A DNA stretch of 64,000 bases from Aphelidium insulamus (taxonomy: Eukaryota; Aphelidiomycota; Aphelidea; Aphelidiaceae). The notes beneath the pieces are model-generated. The model searched no databases and had not been told where the DNA came from. It saw only the letters and a list, made by a program, of their open reading frames with translations. The position numbers were made by a program, and so were the translations under genes. The stretch lies in contig JAZDSV010000015.1 in assembly GCA_036784855.1 (NCBI GenBank), forward strand, positions 267,911-331,910, read 5' to 3'. Shown in pieces: positions 44,294 through 56,155 of the stretch. How positions within the stretch are numbered: the first letter of the stretch is position 1; every line of letters starts with the position of its first letter.

Positions 44294-46244
44294 TCACGGA
44301 AGAGTAGTTATGTTGCCGTCTGTGGGCATGGAGCTGGCAGAGCGATCAATGACCATTGCAGCGGTTTCAGGCGACACCATCTTCATCGGCTGTTGAGCCG
44401 GGACAGCGCCGCCTTCATCCACGGCGTTGATCGCCTTCTGCAGCGCAATCTTGTCCAGAAATAGCTGTTGCCGTTGCCGCTCGATTTCCTTGCGCTCCGA
44501 CTCCAATATTGCCTCCAACTCCTCGAAATACGTCATTTTCATGTCCATTTTCCGTAGCTGCGCCTCCACGACACCGTTGATCAGACGTTGGATTTCCCGG
44601 TCTTCTATATCTGCCAGGACCTTGGCCTTTGCAGCGGCCGCACCTAGCGCAGCTGCGGCAGCCTTTTGCACGTCCATCCCCGAGCTCCCATTACTGCCGC
44701 TCGCCTGCTGACTTGCCGTGACCTCTGCAGCACCGTCACTCGTGTCCATTGCATCACCGTTGCCGGGCTCAGCCCCATTCTCCGTCGCAGTACCGGCCAA
44801 CTCGGCAAGCGCCGCCTTGGCAGCGGCTGATGCCACGCCGGGATTCACCACCGAGGCCAAGAACGCCACGACACTCATCACCGGATTGTCGGACTGATTG
44901 AACGGGATGTTGTGATACTGCAGCGGTCCAAGACTCTGCGGCGTCTCCGCTTCAAGAAACTTGTCCTCGATGGGCAGCTGCAGGAACCGGAGCACGCACT
45001 GCTCCTTGGTGCGAGTGCCCACGTGCTCCGCTATGCTGTTCCAATCGTCATCAAACATCTCGAGACCTTCCAGGAGGAGCAGAGTCTCCTCCTCGGACCA
45101 GTCGTCCTCGTCGCTGCGCACAAAGTTCTCCAAGTTGATCTTTACAAACTCGCCACTAAACATCGTGGACGGGAATCGGCCCTCCAAGTAGCACGGCGGA
45201 CACACGTCAAAGTCTTTTGTTTTCGTGTTGTGATAGCGAATCACTGTGCAGTCCACGCCGCACGTGGAGCAAAGAAATGTTCTTTTGGCGGCGGCACTAT
45301 CCTTCTTGTCCTTGGTGTCATCAGTCGAGGTGGTTGCGGCGCCGCCAGTCACGGGCGCTGCTTTCGCACCATTGGCGTAAATATTGGGCCGTAGGGTCAG
45401 GTCGGCTGATGATGTCTTTGGCGGGGCGGCTGTCGGTCCTGGGGCTGCAGCTGCGGCGACGGCAGGCAGCGGTGGTTGCGCACTGGAGACATTTGTCGGT
45501 GCTGTGGGAGCAGCTGCCTGATACGGCACAAGACCCCGTGGTGTATCGGCCGTGATTCTAAAGTGTCCCGTGTATGGCGGACTTATGATGGAAGGCCGGG
45601 TTTCAGGGTTGACCTTGCAGGCATGAGAATATGTGGAATGCAGGAGCGCACGGGCTATTACACACCTGATAGTTGATCAGACCCCATTGCTCGAGGAATG
45701 CGTGTACGCGCAGTATAGCGCACACATCACCCGCCAGGTTGCGCCGACACGCCGTGACCGTCAGGTACTCTGTGGGGTTCAGCCGGTACGTGTGGATCAT
45801 GAAGTCGCGGTAGTCCCGGTACACCACCGGAGTCTTTGAGCGGTTCTTGCCGCTGAAAAACTCTGGCAACGCCTTCTTCTCAATGTCGTGTATGTCGTGG
45901 AATGAGAACCAGGCGGCGTAGCTGGGCATGATCACCTCATGCACCTGCTCGGCGAGGTACTTGCGAGCCTTATCGTCCAGACTCTCGGGGGCGGCTGTGG
46001 GCGGAGTCGCCTCCTCTCCCGTGTCCATCGCAGCCACACCATCACTGCCACCAGTGTCCATTGCGGCGGTGGATGCTGGTGGGGCGGTGTTGGAAATGTT
46101 CTCCAGGGTGCCCGAGGCGATCGGCTCAAAGTTCGCAAGCTTCTTCACCACGGGCTTCCCGCCAGCCAGCTCATTCGGCACCAGCGTCACACGAGGATTC
46201 CCATCGTTACCGCTGCCAGCAGTATTTGAGTCCGTGCCAGACAT
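44294..46244 (-). CDS. SWI3: SWI3/SMARCC/RSC8-type SWI/SNF subunit
   Basis: Two exons (complement 45666-46244 and 44294-45613), phase 0, 632 residues. Domains in order: SWIRM at ~residues 95-195 ([72 protein letters not shown]); the conserved [18 protein letters not shown] linker; a ZZ-like zinc segment ([10 protein letters not shown]...VCPPCY); a SANT domain ([22 protein letters not shown]); and a C-terminal helix with [20 protein letters not shown]. This is the core scaffold of SWI/SNF or RSC remodellers. Long Ala/Thr-rich low-complexity segments separate the domains. Assigning it to SWI/SNF rather than RSC is not possible. Confidence 0.93.
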
Positions 46245-46545
46245 ATTGGGCGGGCAGAGGCGCTGTAGGTGCTACTCTGGCGCAGAAAAACCTTGTTGAA
46301 CGCCGGCGAGCGACGAAAGGCAATTACAATATGTGCCTTCGGTTGAATCAGGGTTGCGCACAGATCCACTGTGTGCCACGCCCTGAAACAATAATTCACA
46401 ATAATGTTCACATTGGCCAAGTACATATTTAGTCCCATTAACATAGCCTCATATATAGTATTAACATAGGTTCTGGACCAAGTTGGCAAAATCAATGGGC
46501 GACAAGATGTCAAAAAAGTTGTTCATTAAAGTTGCCACGGTAAAG
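46245..46545. other. Intergenic spacer, one unexplained open frame
   Basis: About 300 bases between the myosin stop and the SWI3 start, both on the minus strand. A minus-strand frame from 46513 runs through the SWI3 start in another register and has protein-like composition (for example CATLIQPKAHIVIAFRRSP). I recognise nothing in it and cannot exclude a small gene or an unusual 5' leader. Confidence 0.3.
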
Positions 46546-49500
46546 CTATAGTGGTTCCACGTAGTTTGACGGAAAGAGGCCGCGTCGTCCTCGGTTGATC
46601 CCTGTCCACCAGCCTTCGTTGTCTCGACTGACTATCGTGATTATGTCTCCAAGCTGCAAGTTGAGTTCGTCCGCTTCGACCGCTGATAAAGTTTTAGATG
46701 ATAAATGCTGGCAATTTGCAACCAACCTCTGTAATCGTAGAGAGCCTTGGCTTGATTGACCTTTGGCTTTGGTGGCGGTGGGATGGGCTTTGCCTTTGCA
46801 GCCGCAATGGTCGCCTTGGACATTGTGTTCGAGGCCGAGGTGGCTGGTGACATGCGGCCCGCATAGCTTTTCTGCGAAGGCATCGACTATGGTAGCGCAT
46901 CAGATTACACCATTACATATTGCTCAAACCACTTACCGGCGATAGGCTACCGTTGCTGGCAAACATAGAAGGCGGTGCCGCAGGCATGCCAAGCTGAGGT
47001 GGTCGAGCACTTGGTACATTTCGCGATAAATCTGGCAAAGATGCACCAAGCTGATTGCTTCGTCCCAGACTTGCATTAGACAGTGATTGTGGTTGCGGTG
47101 GTCGGTAACTGGGCCGAACAGATGGGACATTGTTAAAGTTGTTCATGTTTTGGTTGTGGACGGGTGCGGGCGATTGGCGTGCTTGTTGTGCACTGGACGC
47201 CTGTTTGTTCCATCCGGCGTTGTAGTTGGAAGGCGCGGCGGCGCGGCTTGGCGATGAAAAGTTGACAGTAGGTTGTGAATCTAACCATCATGTAATAAGT
47301 GCCTATTGTTAAATGTGCGTGTACGTTGCCCACCTTTTGGCAGGCCAGAAACGCAACCAATGACTGTCTGCTTGGAGGAAGTGGACACAATAGCAGGGGA
47401 CTTGAGATTTAAGTTCGGATCATAGACAAAGTTGACGGTTCGCACTCCCCCTGACTCCCATTTTGTCTTCTTGACAGTGTAGCTTATGCTGCGCGTATGT
47501 CGTCGTTAGAAATGCAAATAAATGACTTAACGATCTGAATACCTGTCACTGAACAGCAGCGGAAGAACCTGGCAGATTAGCATCATAAAGGCTAGGGAGA
47601 TCACATTCACTTGCCCTCCTGGTTGCTCGCTCAAAAACATCTGCCAATACAACGACAAATTCCGTTTTAAAACCGCACTCAAATATGTTGTCATAGTCCC
47701 CATCGCAATGGATTACAAAGAAATCATCGCATTTGGTGCTAATCAGTCATCAACAAATATCAACATAAGAGACAAGGGCGCCTACCTCAACGAAACTTTA
47801 GAAATTTGATGCATAGCCAACTTTCGATTGACGACATTTTGCATGGTTCCCTTGTCCGGTCCGTTTTTTACTTTCTCGGTTCCAACAATTGTCAAAGACG
47901 TTTCACTCAGGAATAGACCCTTGTCCTGCGCTTTGAATCGACGGTCGTACTTCTTGACTCGTTGACAGAAGACAAACTTTTCATTTTTGCCTGAATTCCC
48001 GATAAACAATGATGGTCAGATCTGGCTGATACGTACCCACGAGGATCCGCAGAGCGTGCTCCGACCTAATATTGAGGTAATCACCGCAATATTCGCGATT
48101 CAGTGTAAATCTACGACGCTCCTTCTTTCCCACAAACAAATTCAGTGCTAAGATAAATCAGTCAATTAAGAACTAAGCATACATGATGGCGTGGCTTACA
48201 CTTCTTTTTGCAATCCAAGTAGAATTTGCGTGCCTTCCATCGGCGATAGCATCGTTGAATACGAGTCGCATAAGTGTGATAAGCACGTTCACGAAGTTCC
48301 TCAAGCATGAATAAAGATTCAGGATTCTTAACAAACACTTTGGATTTTCCAAGCTGCCATTGTGAGCTTTCGAGATTTACTGTGCGAAGTATATGAATCA
48401 CGCCGTCTGTAGTAGATCCGTGCCATTGCTACATATTAAACAAAAAAATCATCTTCATCTCTGCAAACATACCGGATACGTTTCCGGCGTTAGGAGCATA
48501 TATCTTGCATATTGAAAAACATTGCGGCGAAAAACAACTTAAATACACTTAAATACCTTCGTAGAAACTTGTCAAAATGGTTACGATAACAGAATCCAGC
48601 GCGCCGAACGTTGATGTTTTCTCGCTAATCGCATAAATTAATATAATTGAATTTTTCATGTGCGACTTACCAAATTAAGGTACCGGACCTGATGCTCCAC
48701 TCGCTGGTTGTCCCAGTCCTATTTTACCATTATTTACCACAGAAACAATGGTAATGGTATATACCTTTGGCCGTTTCTTTTCATTCGGCTTGATGCATCG
48801 AATGTAGCTCGGAGTGCACTTCATCAGAGTATCGACTAATACGTTGCATTGATTCTGCGCGGTTACGTTGAAGAAAAACAAACACATTTACAATCTTACT
48901 CTTATTTTGAAACCGGCAGTTGTAGGGCGCTTCTTGTCATCCGCAGCAACGTCCTCTGGGAATAAATTTCGAATGAATGGACTAACAGTTAATTCACGTC
49001 AATATTGCCTCAGCAGATCCTACTTTGAGGTCGATTGCGCCAATACAATTAGATCTAAGCAGTAAGGTTACTGACAAGAACAGGCACGATTCTATACCGC
49101 GAAATAGAGTGTCCTTGTTGGACTCGCAAAAGCCGTCACTGTCATAGCTCACTTGTCCGGCGTAGTGCGTAATGACAAAATGAGTCCCGCGGCCCACGTA
49201 ATGTGCGTGCTGCCCGATAGTTTGGTCAAGCTTTTGAACAAACTTTGCGTCGGCTCCTTCTGTGACAGCATGGAGCTGAGCACAGATATCGTCCAAAACC
49301 GCCATAACACCAGTGGGTCGTTTCCCTTCAATAAGATCGACGACGATTTTGTTGTTGAAAAATTCAATGGGCGTCCACTTGATTCCTTCACGCACATACT
49401 CTTCTTGCTCAGATTTAAGCGTAAGCTCAATGAAGACTTGCTGCAACTTCTCGTTAACATAATTGATGCATAGCTGCTCAAATCCATTCTTCTCGAATAT

Positions 49501-51140
49501 CTCAAATCCAAAAATATCCAAGACCCCCAAATTCAATACTTTGTCTGTCGGGGTGGTTTTTTGAATGGCGTGGTTGACGGCCTATAAATAATCTTAAACA
49601 CACAAAGCAAAACTGCATATCCGTACCGAAATAATCCAGTCAAACATGCGGCTGTACAGAGACTTTGCAAGAGCGTCACGACTGTTTACGGCCTACGTAT
49701 TTAGTGGCATTTCTCGAGTTATAGTTGGCACTACCTGCTGAACAGTCATCTGCACCGTGACTGAGGAGCCACGGCCACCGGTGGTCATAAGCCGACTGAT
49801 AAGTTGAGCTGCAGGCTTACAACATCCACAGTTGAGATACCTTAATAGCTTGGATTTGAGTAAATTTTGATCAACGCCCAGAAGGTACGCAGGGAATGCC
49901 AAGACTAAAGATTTGATTATTCTGGCATAAATTGAGTGGATTCTTACAATTATCATCTTGAACGGCGGCAAAATTGCGCTGCTCCACAAATTGAATATTC
50001 CCAAGGTGAAGCACACCGGCCGTGATTTGCAAGATGTGAAACTGATTTTCTCGCGATATTCCACAGATGGACATTGCTTCCTAACAAACCCATAAGCTGT
50101 TTGCAATTTCGTGTTGCTATCTCAAATTACCTTCATTTCAGCGTATTCCTGCACATCATTGATCCCGTCCACGTCATAAGTCCCACTCTGTGACAGATAC
50201 GAAAAATACGAGGGGTCGCTGGTACCGAGGGATTCTACAAGTTTTAAAAAAGCAACTCTGTCAGAGATGCATTAATGATACCTTTTTCTTGCGCTGTCGC
50301 CCCCTTGGTGATCTGGTAAAATATGTGATAGTTGCGTTCGCCTTGCTTGGGACCGACAACACGGGACTTTTCCAGCAGAAAATTTGATATATTTCCTCCA
50401 ATAGGTTGACCGCCACGGCTAAACTTGATTTCGAAATATTTTCCCTGCATAGGGAATTACTTGATAATTCATGTCCGCTTTTAGGCGTACAAAACGCGAA
50501 GAGTTATTGTTGCGCAGTGTCTTTGCATTGCCAAATGCCTCCAACAGCGGGTTGGAGCCCAATATAATGCGTTTGACTTCATCGACAGCAGTCCCGCCCT
50601 TTCCAGAAACCGCGGCAATATAATTCATCAGGAGTTTGGAGCTCTCTGTCTTGCCGGCCCCGGACTCCCCACTAATAATCACACACTGATTCTCCTCTAC
50701 AAGCCATTAGTAATGCATATGCATATGGAAGAGAGAATGTTGTACGCACCGTCAATGAGCATGTTTTGAAACATGGCCTCGGCCAAAGCGTATATGTGCG
50801 GCGGGTTCTCGTAAGCAGCCTGGACAGACGCTTAGTCACTGCAAGCGGCAGCAAGAGTCAAAACGTACACAGCCATGATACATCTCAATCTCTTTCTCGG
50901 TGAAGTAGGGCAGAGCCTTGTACGGGTTGAGGGCTATGAGCACCGGGCCGATGTAGGTGTAAATGAGGTCGTTCTGGTAGCGCTTGTTCAGATTGTCGAC
51001 GATGTGGGACTCGGTGACCTTGGAGAGCAGGGTCTGCCACGGTGGTTAGCAATATGTGACCACGCACAACCACCAGCGTGTAGTACCATGTCCTCCACCC
51101 CGGCGCCGGCGCCACCTTTGGCCTGCCATTGATACGCCAT
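46546..51140 (-). CDS. MYO1: Class-I myosin with IQ, TH1 and SH3 domains
   Basis: I join about 25 exons from ATG 51140 to TAG 46546, roughly 1,100 residues. Head: [34 protein letters not shown]-loop [14 protein letters not shown], switch NNNSSRFGKYFEI, relay [20 protein letters not shown], and actin-binding [15 protein letters not shown]. The TEDS region GRGSSVTVQ offers a phosphorylatable Ser. One IQ motif ([16 protein letters not shown]) precedes TH1, then a Pro/Ser/Asn-rich tail and a C-terminal SH3 ending [14 protein letters not shown]. The protein stops at the SH3: no acidic Arp2/3-binding tail as in yeast Myo3/Myo5, so the layout is closer to Myo1e/f. The motor drives membrane-actin movement at endocytic sites. 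One TH1 intron (47569-47614) has a GC donor; a 26-nt exon follows. Confidence 0.93.
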
Positions 51141-51339
51141 TATTTGCACGCTGTAAACGGAAAAGTGGAGTTCAATTTATTGCTTGCTTGCGTGTTATTG
51201 GCGGTTTCAGCCACCGACCGTCAGCGCGGACAGAAGCTTGCTTCACGTACGTAGACGTGCCAAAGTCCAATGTCTTTGTAGCAATCTCTGGAAAGAATAT
51301 ATCGGTCCAAGTGCATATGACAAAACTGATGTATTATTA

Positions 51340-53227
51340 TTACGTTGGCGCGGCGCTTTCGGCCGGCGGACCGTCTGGTGTTAATGAGCGGTCAGCTTTT
51401 TTTCGCCTTGATGATTTTGGGGCAGACTGTGGTGACCTGTGGGGCTTTGGTGTTGTGGCGGCAGCCAAAGAACTTGAAGAAGCTGAAAAAATTGATGATG
51501 AGTTGAGTCCTGTCGTTGTTGGCAGAGGGGGGAGCACATATGGCTGTGTTGAAAGCACCGCTTCGTCGACTTCCTTCATAAGGCCGAGACGAAACATGAG
51601 GTTGGAGGCTTGTCGTATGCATAGTCCGTACACCTTGTACCACAGGCTGGCATTGCTGTCTGTCGAGAGTGCTGATCCTTCCATGTCATCGTAGCGCCAC
51701 CTTTCATTGCTGTCAGTGCCATCGACTTGGCCGTTGAAGTAGCTTGGCCTATCGACTATCATCCGGCCGCCACGCCCCCTCCTGTAGCGGCCGCGGTCCA
51801 GTGTGTAGCCTTTAGAACTAATTGGTATTTCCCATCGATCGTAATTACATGCTGGATGTGAATCGGCGATCTGCATCTTGCACGCAACAACGATTAAAAA
51901 TAAAATTATACGTCTATCTGTGGTCGATACCTCGGTGGCGTCCATCCAGTCGGCTTCTTCTGTTCTTCGTTTCGCAACAGCAGCCTGGATCTCTAACGAT
52001 AGCGGATCCAGTTTGACTTCCTCATCGGCTTCGGACTGCCTTCGACGCTTGGTTACTGACCGCATCGGTGAAGGTGCTTTTGTCTTGACGTTTCGCTTCT
52101 ACATTTGTAAGCAAACACTATCAGGTAGTACACATACACATACCCGATGCATTGTTCGCGCTGATTCCAAGACGTCTTCGGGGAGATTGAGGCGCTCTTT
52201 CAACTCTTGTATGAGCGACCGCTGTTCAAATATCACGTGTTCAAGAAGCAGCATCTCTCTCCGCATTTTTTCCCGTTTGGCCACCATTTCTACCAGCACT
52301 CGGGCAGACTCCATTTCACTGCGTAGCTGCCGCAGCCGTTGCAGGGACTGGACATCAGTTCGTCGGGTTTTCCGCGTATTCCGAATTTCTCGCCGGCGAA
52401 AACATACAAACGGGTCGTACTCGCTCTTTTGCCCCTGGTCAGGCTATAGGCGTCAATACCATAAACGTACATCAAATATTTGAACGCCGTGTATACCTTT
52501 AGCGCAGGCATGACTGGTCGCCCGCTTCCTTCCTTCCTCCGACGAAGCCAATAGTCTTGTATTCTGACCACGTCAGGTGGTTGACAAGGAATGTGATGCA
52601 AAAGCACAAAAGCCCGCAAGTGCTCCAAGTTTGGCGTAAAGATTTCCGAAGACTAACCATTAAAATTAATGGATTGCAACACATTGATTGAGCTACCCAC
52701 CTCGTGCCTCGCGGCGAGCGATTCGAGTTCCGAAAACAACATTTCAAATTGCAGTTCATTGATACGAGATTTAGAGTCTCGCAGCGCGTTGAATTCCCGG
52801 AGCCATTGCGTGTCGCTCTCGTCCATGCAGTAGACGGCGGGCCCTAATGTGTCTTCCACAACGTTTGAAAATCGAATTAAACTTTTTGGCATTTGAAAAG
52901 GAGTATTGTACTGCTCTTCGTAGTAGTCAATTATCCGCGAAGCATCGGGAGTTGGAATGTAGATCGCAGCAGTAGTTGCAGATGATGAGGCTTGCGCCGA
53001 CATCACTGCTTGCAAATGATGCTCCTAGTGGAAAATGAGAGTTGTACATATTGCCTCCACTCAGTCCAACATACCTCCTCCTCTTCCTTTTCGACACCGG
53101 TTGCGACAACCGGCACCGAACGATTGAGATCATCATCAAAGTGCGGAATGTCTTTGGCATGCAGTATCGGCAGCGACCGCTTAAAGTCCAATTTTCTCGA
53201 GCGAAACTTTGGTTTGACCGCCGACAT
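51340..53227 (-). CDS. EPL1: Enhancer of polycomb homologue (NuA4 subunit Epl1)
   Basis: Six exons (complement): 53075-53227, 52701-53024, 52497-52652, 52144-52443, 51931-52098, 51340-51876; 545 residues. The EPcA domain is clear: KPKFRSRKLDFKRSLPI, VATGVEKEEEEEHHLQAVMSAQ, IPTPDASRIIDYYEEQYN, YCMDESDTQWLREFN. It is followed by DYWLRRRKE and DPFVCFRRREIRNTRKTRRTDV, the most conserved part of the family. Next comes a long coiled coil (EMVAKREKMRREMLLLEHVIFEQR), then a low-complexity Ser/Pro/Arg tail. Epl1 anchors the Esa1/Tip60 acetyltransferase module of NuA4 to nucleosomes. The fifth intron is a multiple of three in length and stop-free, so it could also be read through; splicing is favoured by GTATCG/GCAAG ends. 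Confidence 0.93.
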
Positions 53228-53793
53228 GTCAATTTGTCACTCTACTACGGTCGTCGATATTCACAAAATATCTACCAAGTCAGGTCAGTCCATTCCGGAT
53301 ACGATAATGTAGTGTATATGCTAATTATGAGCATGCAGCTCATATATTTAAAGGGTACATTGTAAGGTCGTAAGCGTCAAGCTGGAACAGTAATGCACTC
53401 ATGTGCCAACACAAGCAGTGGTAGAGTGCTTGTACTACTTGCCGTGTCAGGCTAACACTCGGGCCGTGGCTGCCGGGTACCCTGCCGGTGTAGGTGGGTA
53501 AGGGCCTGTTGCCGGGGAGGGGCAGGGACAGGGCGGGCGGACGTAGTACCCTAAGTACCCATGAGACCAATTAGGCAAAGGTACAACAGCAACAGACCAC
53601 ATACCGCAGATGGGTTGCGTGCGGCAGGCGGCGACGGGGCTGCGGGAACGGCGGAGGGGCTGGGAGACGGCGCGGCTCAAAACGGCGGCCGCCTTGCTTG
53701 CACAACCCTAGCAACACAATCGCGTATGTTACAAGCGAATTGCATTGCGTCCAACATTGTATAATATTGCGCTGTGCTTCACTAACAGGCAGC

Positions 53794-53827
<34 letters not shown>

Positions 53828-53938
53828 GTTTGCTTAGACAGCAGTTGTGCAAGGTATTCATATGTACATCCAATTAGGACAAGTAATGAGATGGTAGCCG
53901 CTTTAATTATCGCCACAAGTTGGCACACAGCGACGGTA
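53228..53938. other. Intergenic region with TA microsatellite
   Basis: About 710 bases between EPL1 (its upstream side) and the 3' end of the p24 gene. It contains a (TA)n run at 53796-53825 and a GC-rich patch (53450-53700) with GGGGAGGGGCAGGGACAGGG. Open frames there show no family resemblance. Confidence 0.5.
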
Positions 53939-54733
53939 TCAGATGCGGCCACGATTGTTGCCCTGGAAAAAGGTCTTGACGACAAAGACCTACAGTAGTT
54001 ATAAATGATCATGTAAAGCCGTATTGAGCCTTTAGAGCACATACCTGCAAAGCCGCCATGGCCACAATAAGCATGGACTCGGCGGCCGAGTAGAGGAATA
54101 TGCGCGACTCGGTAGACTCCACGGTGGCAAAGTTGCGGTTCTCGCGGGTGCGAAAGTATTTCTGGTTGCGAACGATGCTGGACAACGAGGCACTCAGCTT
54201 GTACAGCGAGTCTTGCAGCGGTGTCAGGTTGTCGTGGGCGCTACCTGCCGGGCCCTTGCCCGCAGATTCGGGCAGTTCGGCCTTGACGCCCACGCGGTCA
54301 CCCTGCGCCTCAATCTCAAAGTCCACCAGTTTCGAGGTGAACGTGGACATGCTGTTGGAGAAGCAGAAGGAGTGCTCGCCGACCTTTTCCGCGGCGAACA
54401 CCGTGTCCAGCTGTCGCTCATTCTCGCCCGACATGATGGCTTTTGAGAACGGGTCCGTGACGGTGTAGTCAATGTCGAACGAGCCGCCGCTTTGCACCTA
54501 GCAAGTCAGTACGTAGATGTTATCCGTGAGCAAGGCACAGGCAGGCAGGCGTGACGCACCGCAAAGTAAAATGTAATTTTCTGGCCAGCCTTCTCGGCCC
54601 ACACGTAGAAGCAAGCCTTTTCATTGGCCTTGACCTCGTAGGTTAGAGCAGACGCATTTGCTGGCAGCGGCAGGAGAGCCAGCAGCAAAGTCAGGGCGAT
54701 GGCCGGCGCGGTCGCAGACAGCATTGATCGCAT
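53939..54733 (-). CDS. p24 family cargo receptor, second member
   Basis: Three exons (complement 54560-54733, 54045-54497, 53939-53989), 225 residues. Signal peptide to about residue 28 (TLLLALLPLPANASA), a GOLD domain with the two cysteines (EKACFYVWAEKAG and HSFCFSNSM) and GGSFDIDYTVTDPF, a coiled-coil neck (LSSIVRNQKYFRTREN and EST residues), one transmembrane helix (SAAESMLIVAMAALQVFVVK) and a short tail KTFFQGNNRGRI. The FF pair is retained but the terminal dilysine is not, as in gamma or delta subgroup members. It probably pairs with the TMED2-like protein at 9349-10333 in ER-Golgi vesicles. Confidence 0.9.
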
Positions 54734-54889
54734 TATTTACGTGCGTTCAAAGGTTTATTAATGACCTCATAATTATTGCATACAATACATACTGCATTAC
54801 ATAGATACAGATTATTCACCGTAACCGTATCCTATTAACAATATGTTACTTGCGTTATTATTTAATTAGTTCGTTTTGACCCACCCAGC

Positions 54890-55910
54890 TCATGGCTCAT
54901 CAACATCCACACCGGCACCAGAAGCACCTGGTTCGTATCTAAAACCAAGTGAGCTTCATATCGCATGACAATTAAAGATAAATACCCACTTTGACAACCG
55001 GGCTTTAATCTGCTTCAACTCTTCATTTTTGCGCAGCAACAGCTTCTTCATCTGCTGCACTGCTCGCGATTCTTGTAATTTGCATTTCAAGTCCTTTAGT
55101 TTAGATCGCTGGAACATTTTACACGCATCGAGACTCACCTCTTCCAGAGTCTTTACTTGCGCCTTGAGCCTTTCCACTTCGGCACCATGTTGCGGCTAGT
55201 TATTGTTGTTGGACATGTTACTAATGAGCATTGCATATAAAAGCTATACTTACATTTTCAACGACTACTTCAATGGCGCCTTTTGTTGTTTCCAGCGGCA
55301 TCAGTCGCCTTGGATGTGCCACTTCCGCCGATACTGTTGTAGGCTGTATGTACGATTAATTCATAGAGTGTATGGAGCTACATGCCGTAGCGACATTGGC
55401 CAGCAGTGTCATTTCACGCTTTTCGAACTGCTCAATTGCATCCAGAACATTGCTGTCATACGCAGATTACAGCGATGTTGAAGGGCAGAGCACACAAGCA
55501 TAAGTAAATGCTTACCGGTCCTCGATCTGTTGCAGATCCACTGTCGGCATGGACAGCCGCATCTGTTCCGCCTGGCGCAGATACTGCAGCATAATTGCGG
55601 CGCTGGCATGTGCCTGCGATATCAACTCTGTCTCGGCATCACCCGACACCAACGCGCACAGATCATGCACCAACATCGCCACCTCATCCCGCGAGTAGGT
55701 GGCGTCGGTGAGGCTGGACAGCGGCGCACAGTTGGTCGGTGTAATAACAGTTGGATATACATAATGGGGGAAATGTTACCGTGTGCCCTCCATGTCCATG
55801 AAGGTGTGGTGAAGGTCGCGCATGTACTCTGAGCGACGCAAGCGAGCATAGCGCAGATATGCCACCAAGTGCACCCTGTGGTGCGGTTGCAAGCTGTCCA
55901 CGTCGAGCAT
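54890..55910 (-). CDS. LZTFL1: LZTFL1-like BBSome regulator
   Basis: About six exons from ATG 55910 to TGA 54890. The first exon (55780-55910) gives HHRVHLVAYLRYARLRRSEYMRDL, and the splice creates GTRLTDATYSRDEV. AETELISQAHASAAIMLQYLRQAEQ, NVLDAIEQFEKREMTLL, a coiled coil and the C-terminal QQMKKLLLRKNEELKQIKARLSKYEPG follow. This order and the end (RL-YEP) match vertebrate LZTFL1 as I remember it, but this copy is shorter because the central coiled coil is reduced. LZTFL1 binds the BBSome and controls its entry into cilia, another sign of a flagellum. One possible 30-nt intron (55109-55138) and one donor after the ANVAT segment are ambiguous. Confidence 0.8.
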
Positions 55911-56155
55911 TACAGTGGATGTTTTGTCTGAATGTTGTGTGAATGCAGTTGTATGCTCCCACAATGCTCTCACACAATGTGACATACATATTTACATATG
56001 TATACACGCATACCATGAAGAATGACCCTTATGATATGTATACTACAAGTATCCTCAATATGCAAGTATATGGAAGCGCTAGGTACACAGAAACGCGACA
56101 TAGAATCACCACACATAATTGGGGCCCGTGATCTGACAAGTGATTGTTGAAAAAA

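Noticed and set aside
49809-49840. Short GT-AG intron in the myosin motor (GTATCT to GCAG)
   Set aside because: Removing it breaks the frame of the conserved [10 protein letters not shown] segment; reading through keeps frame, so it is treated as coding loop.
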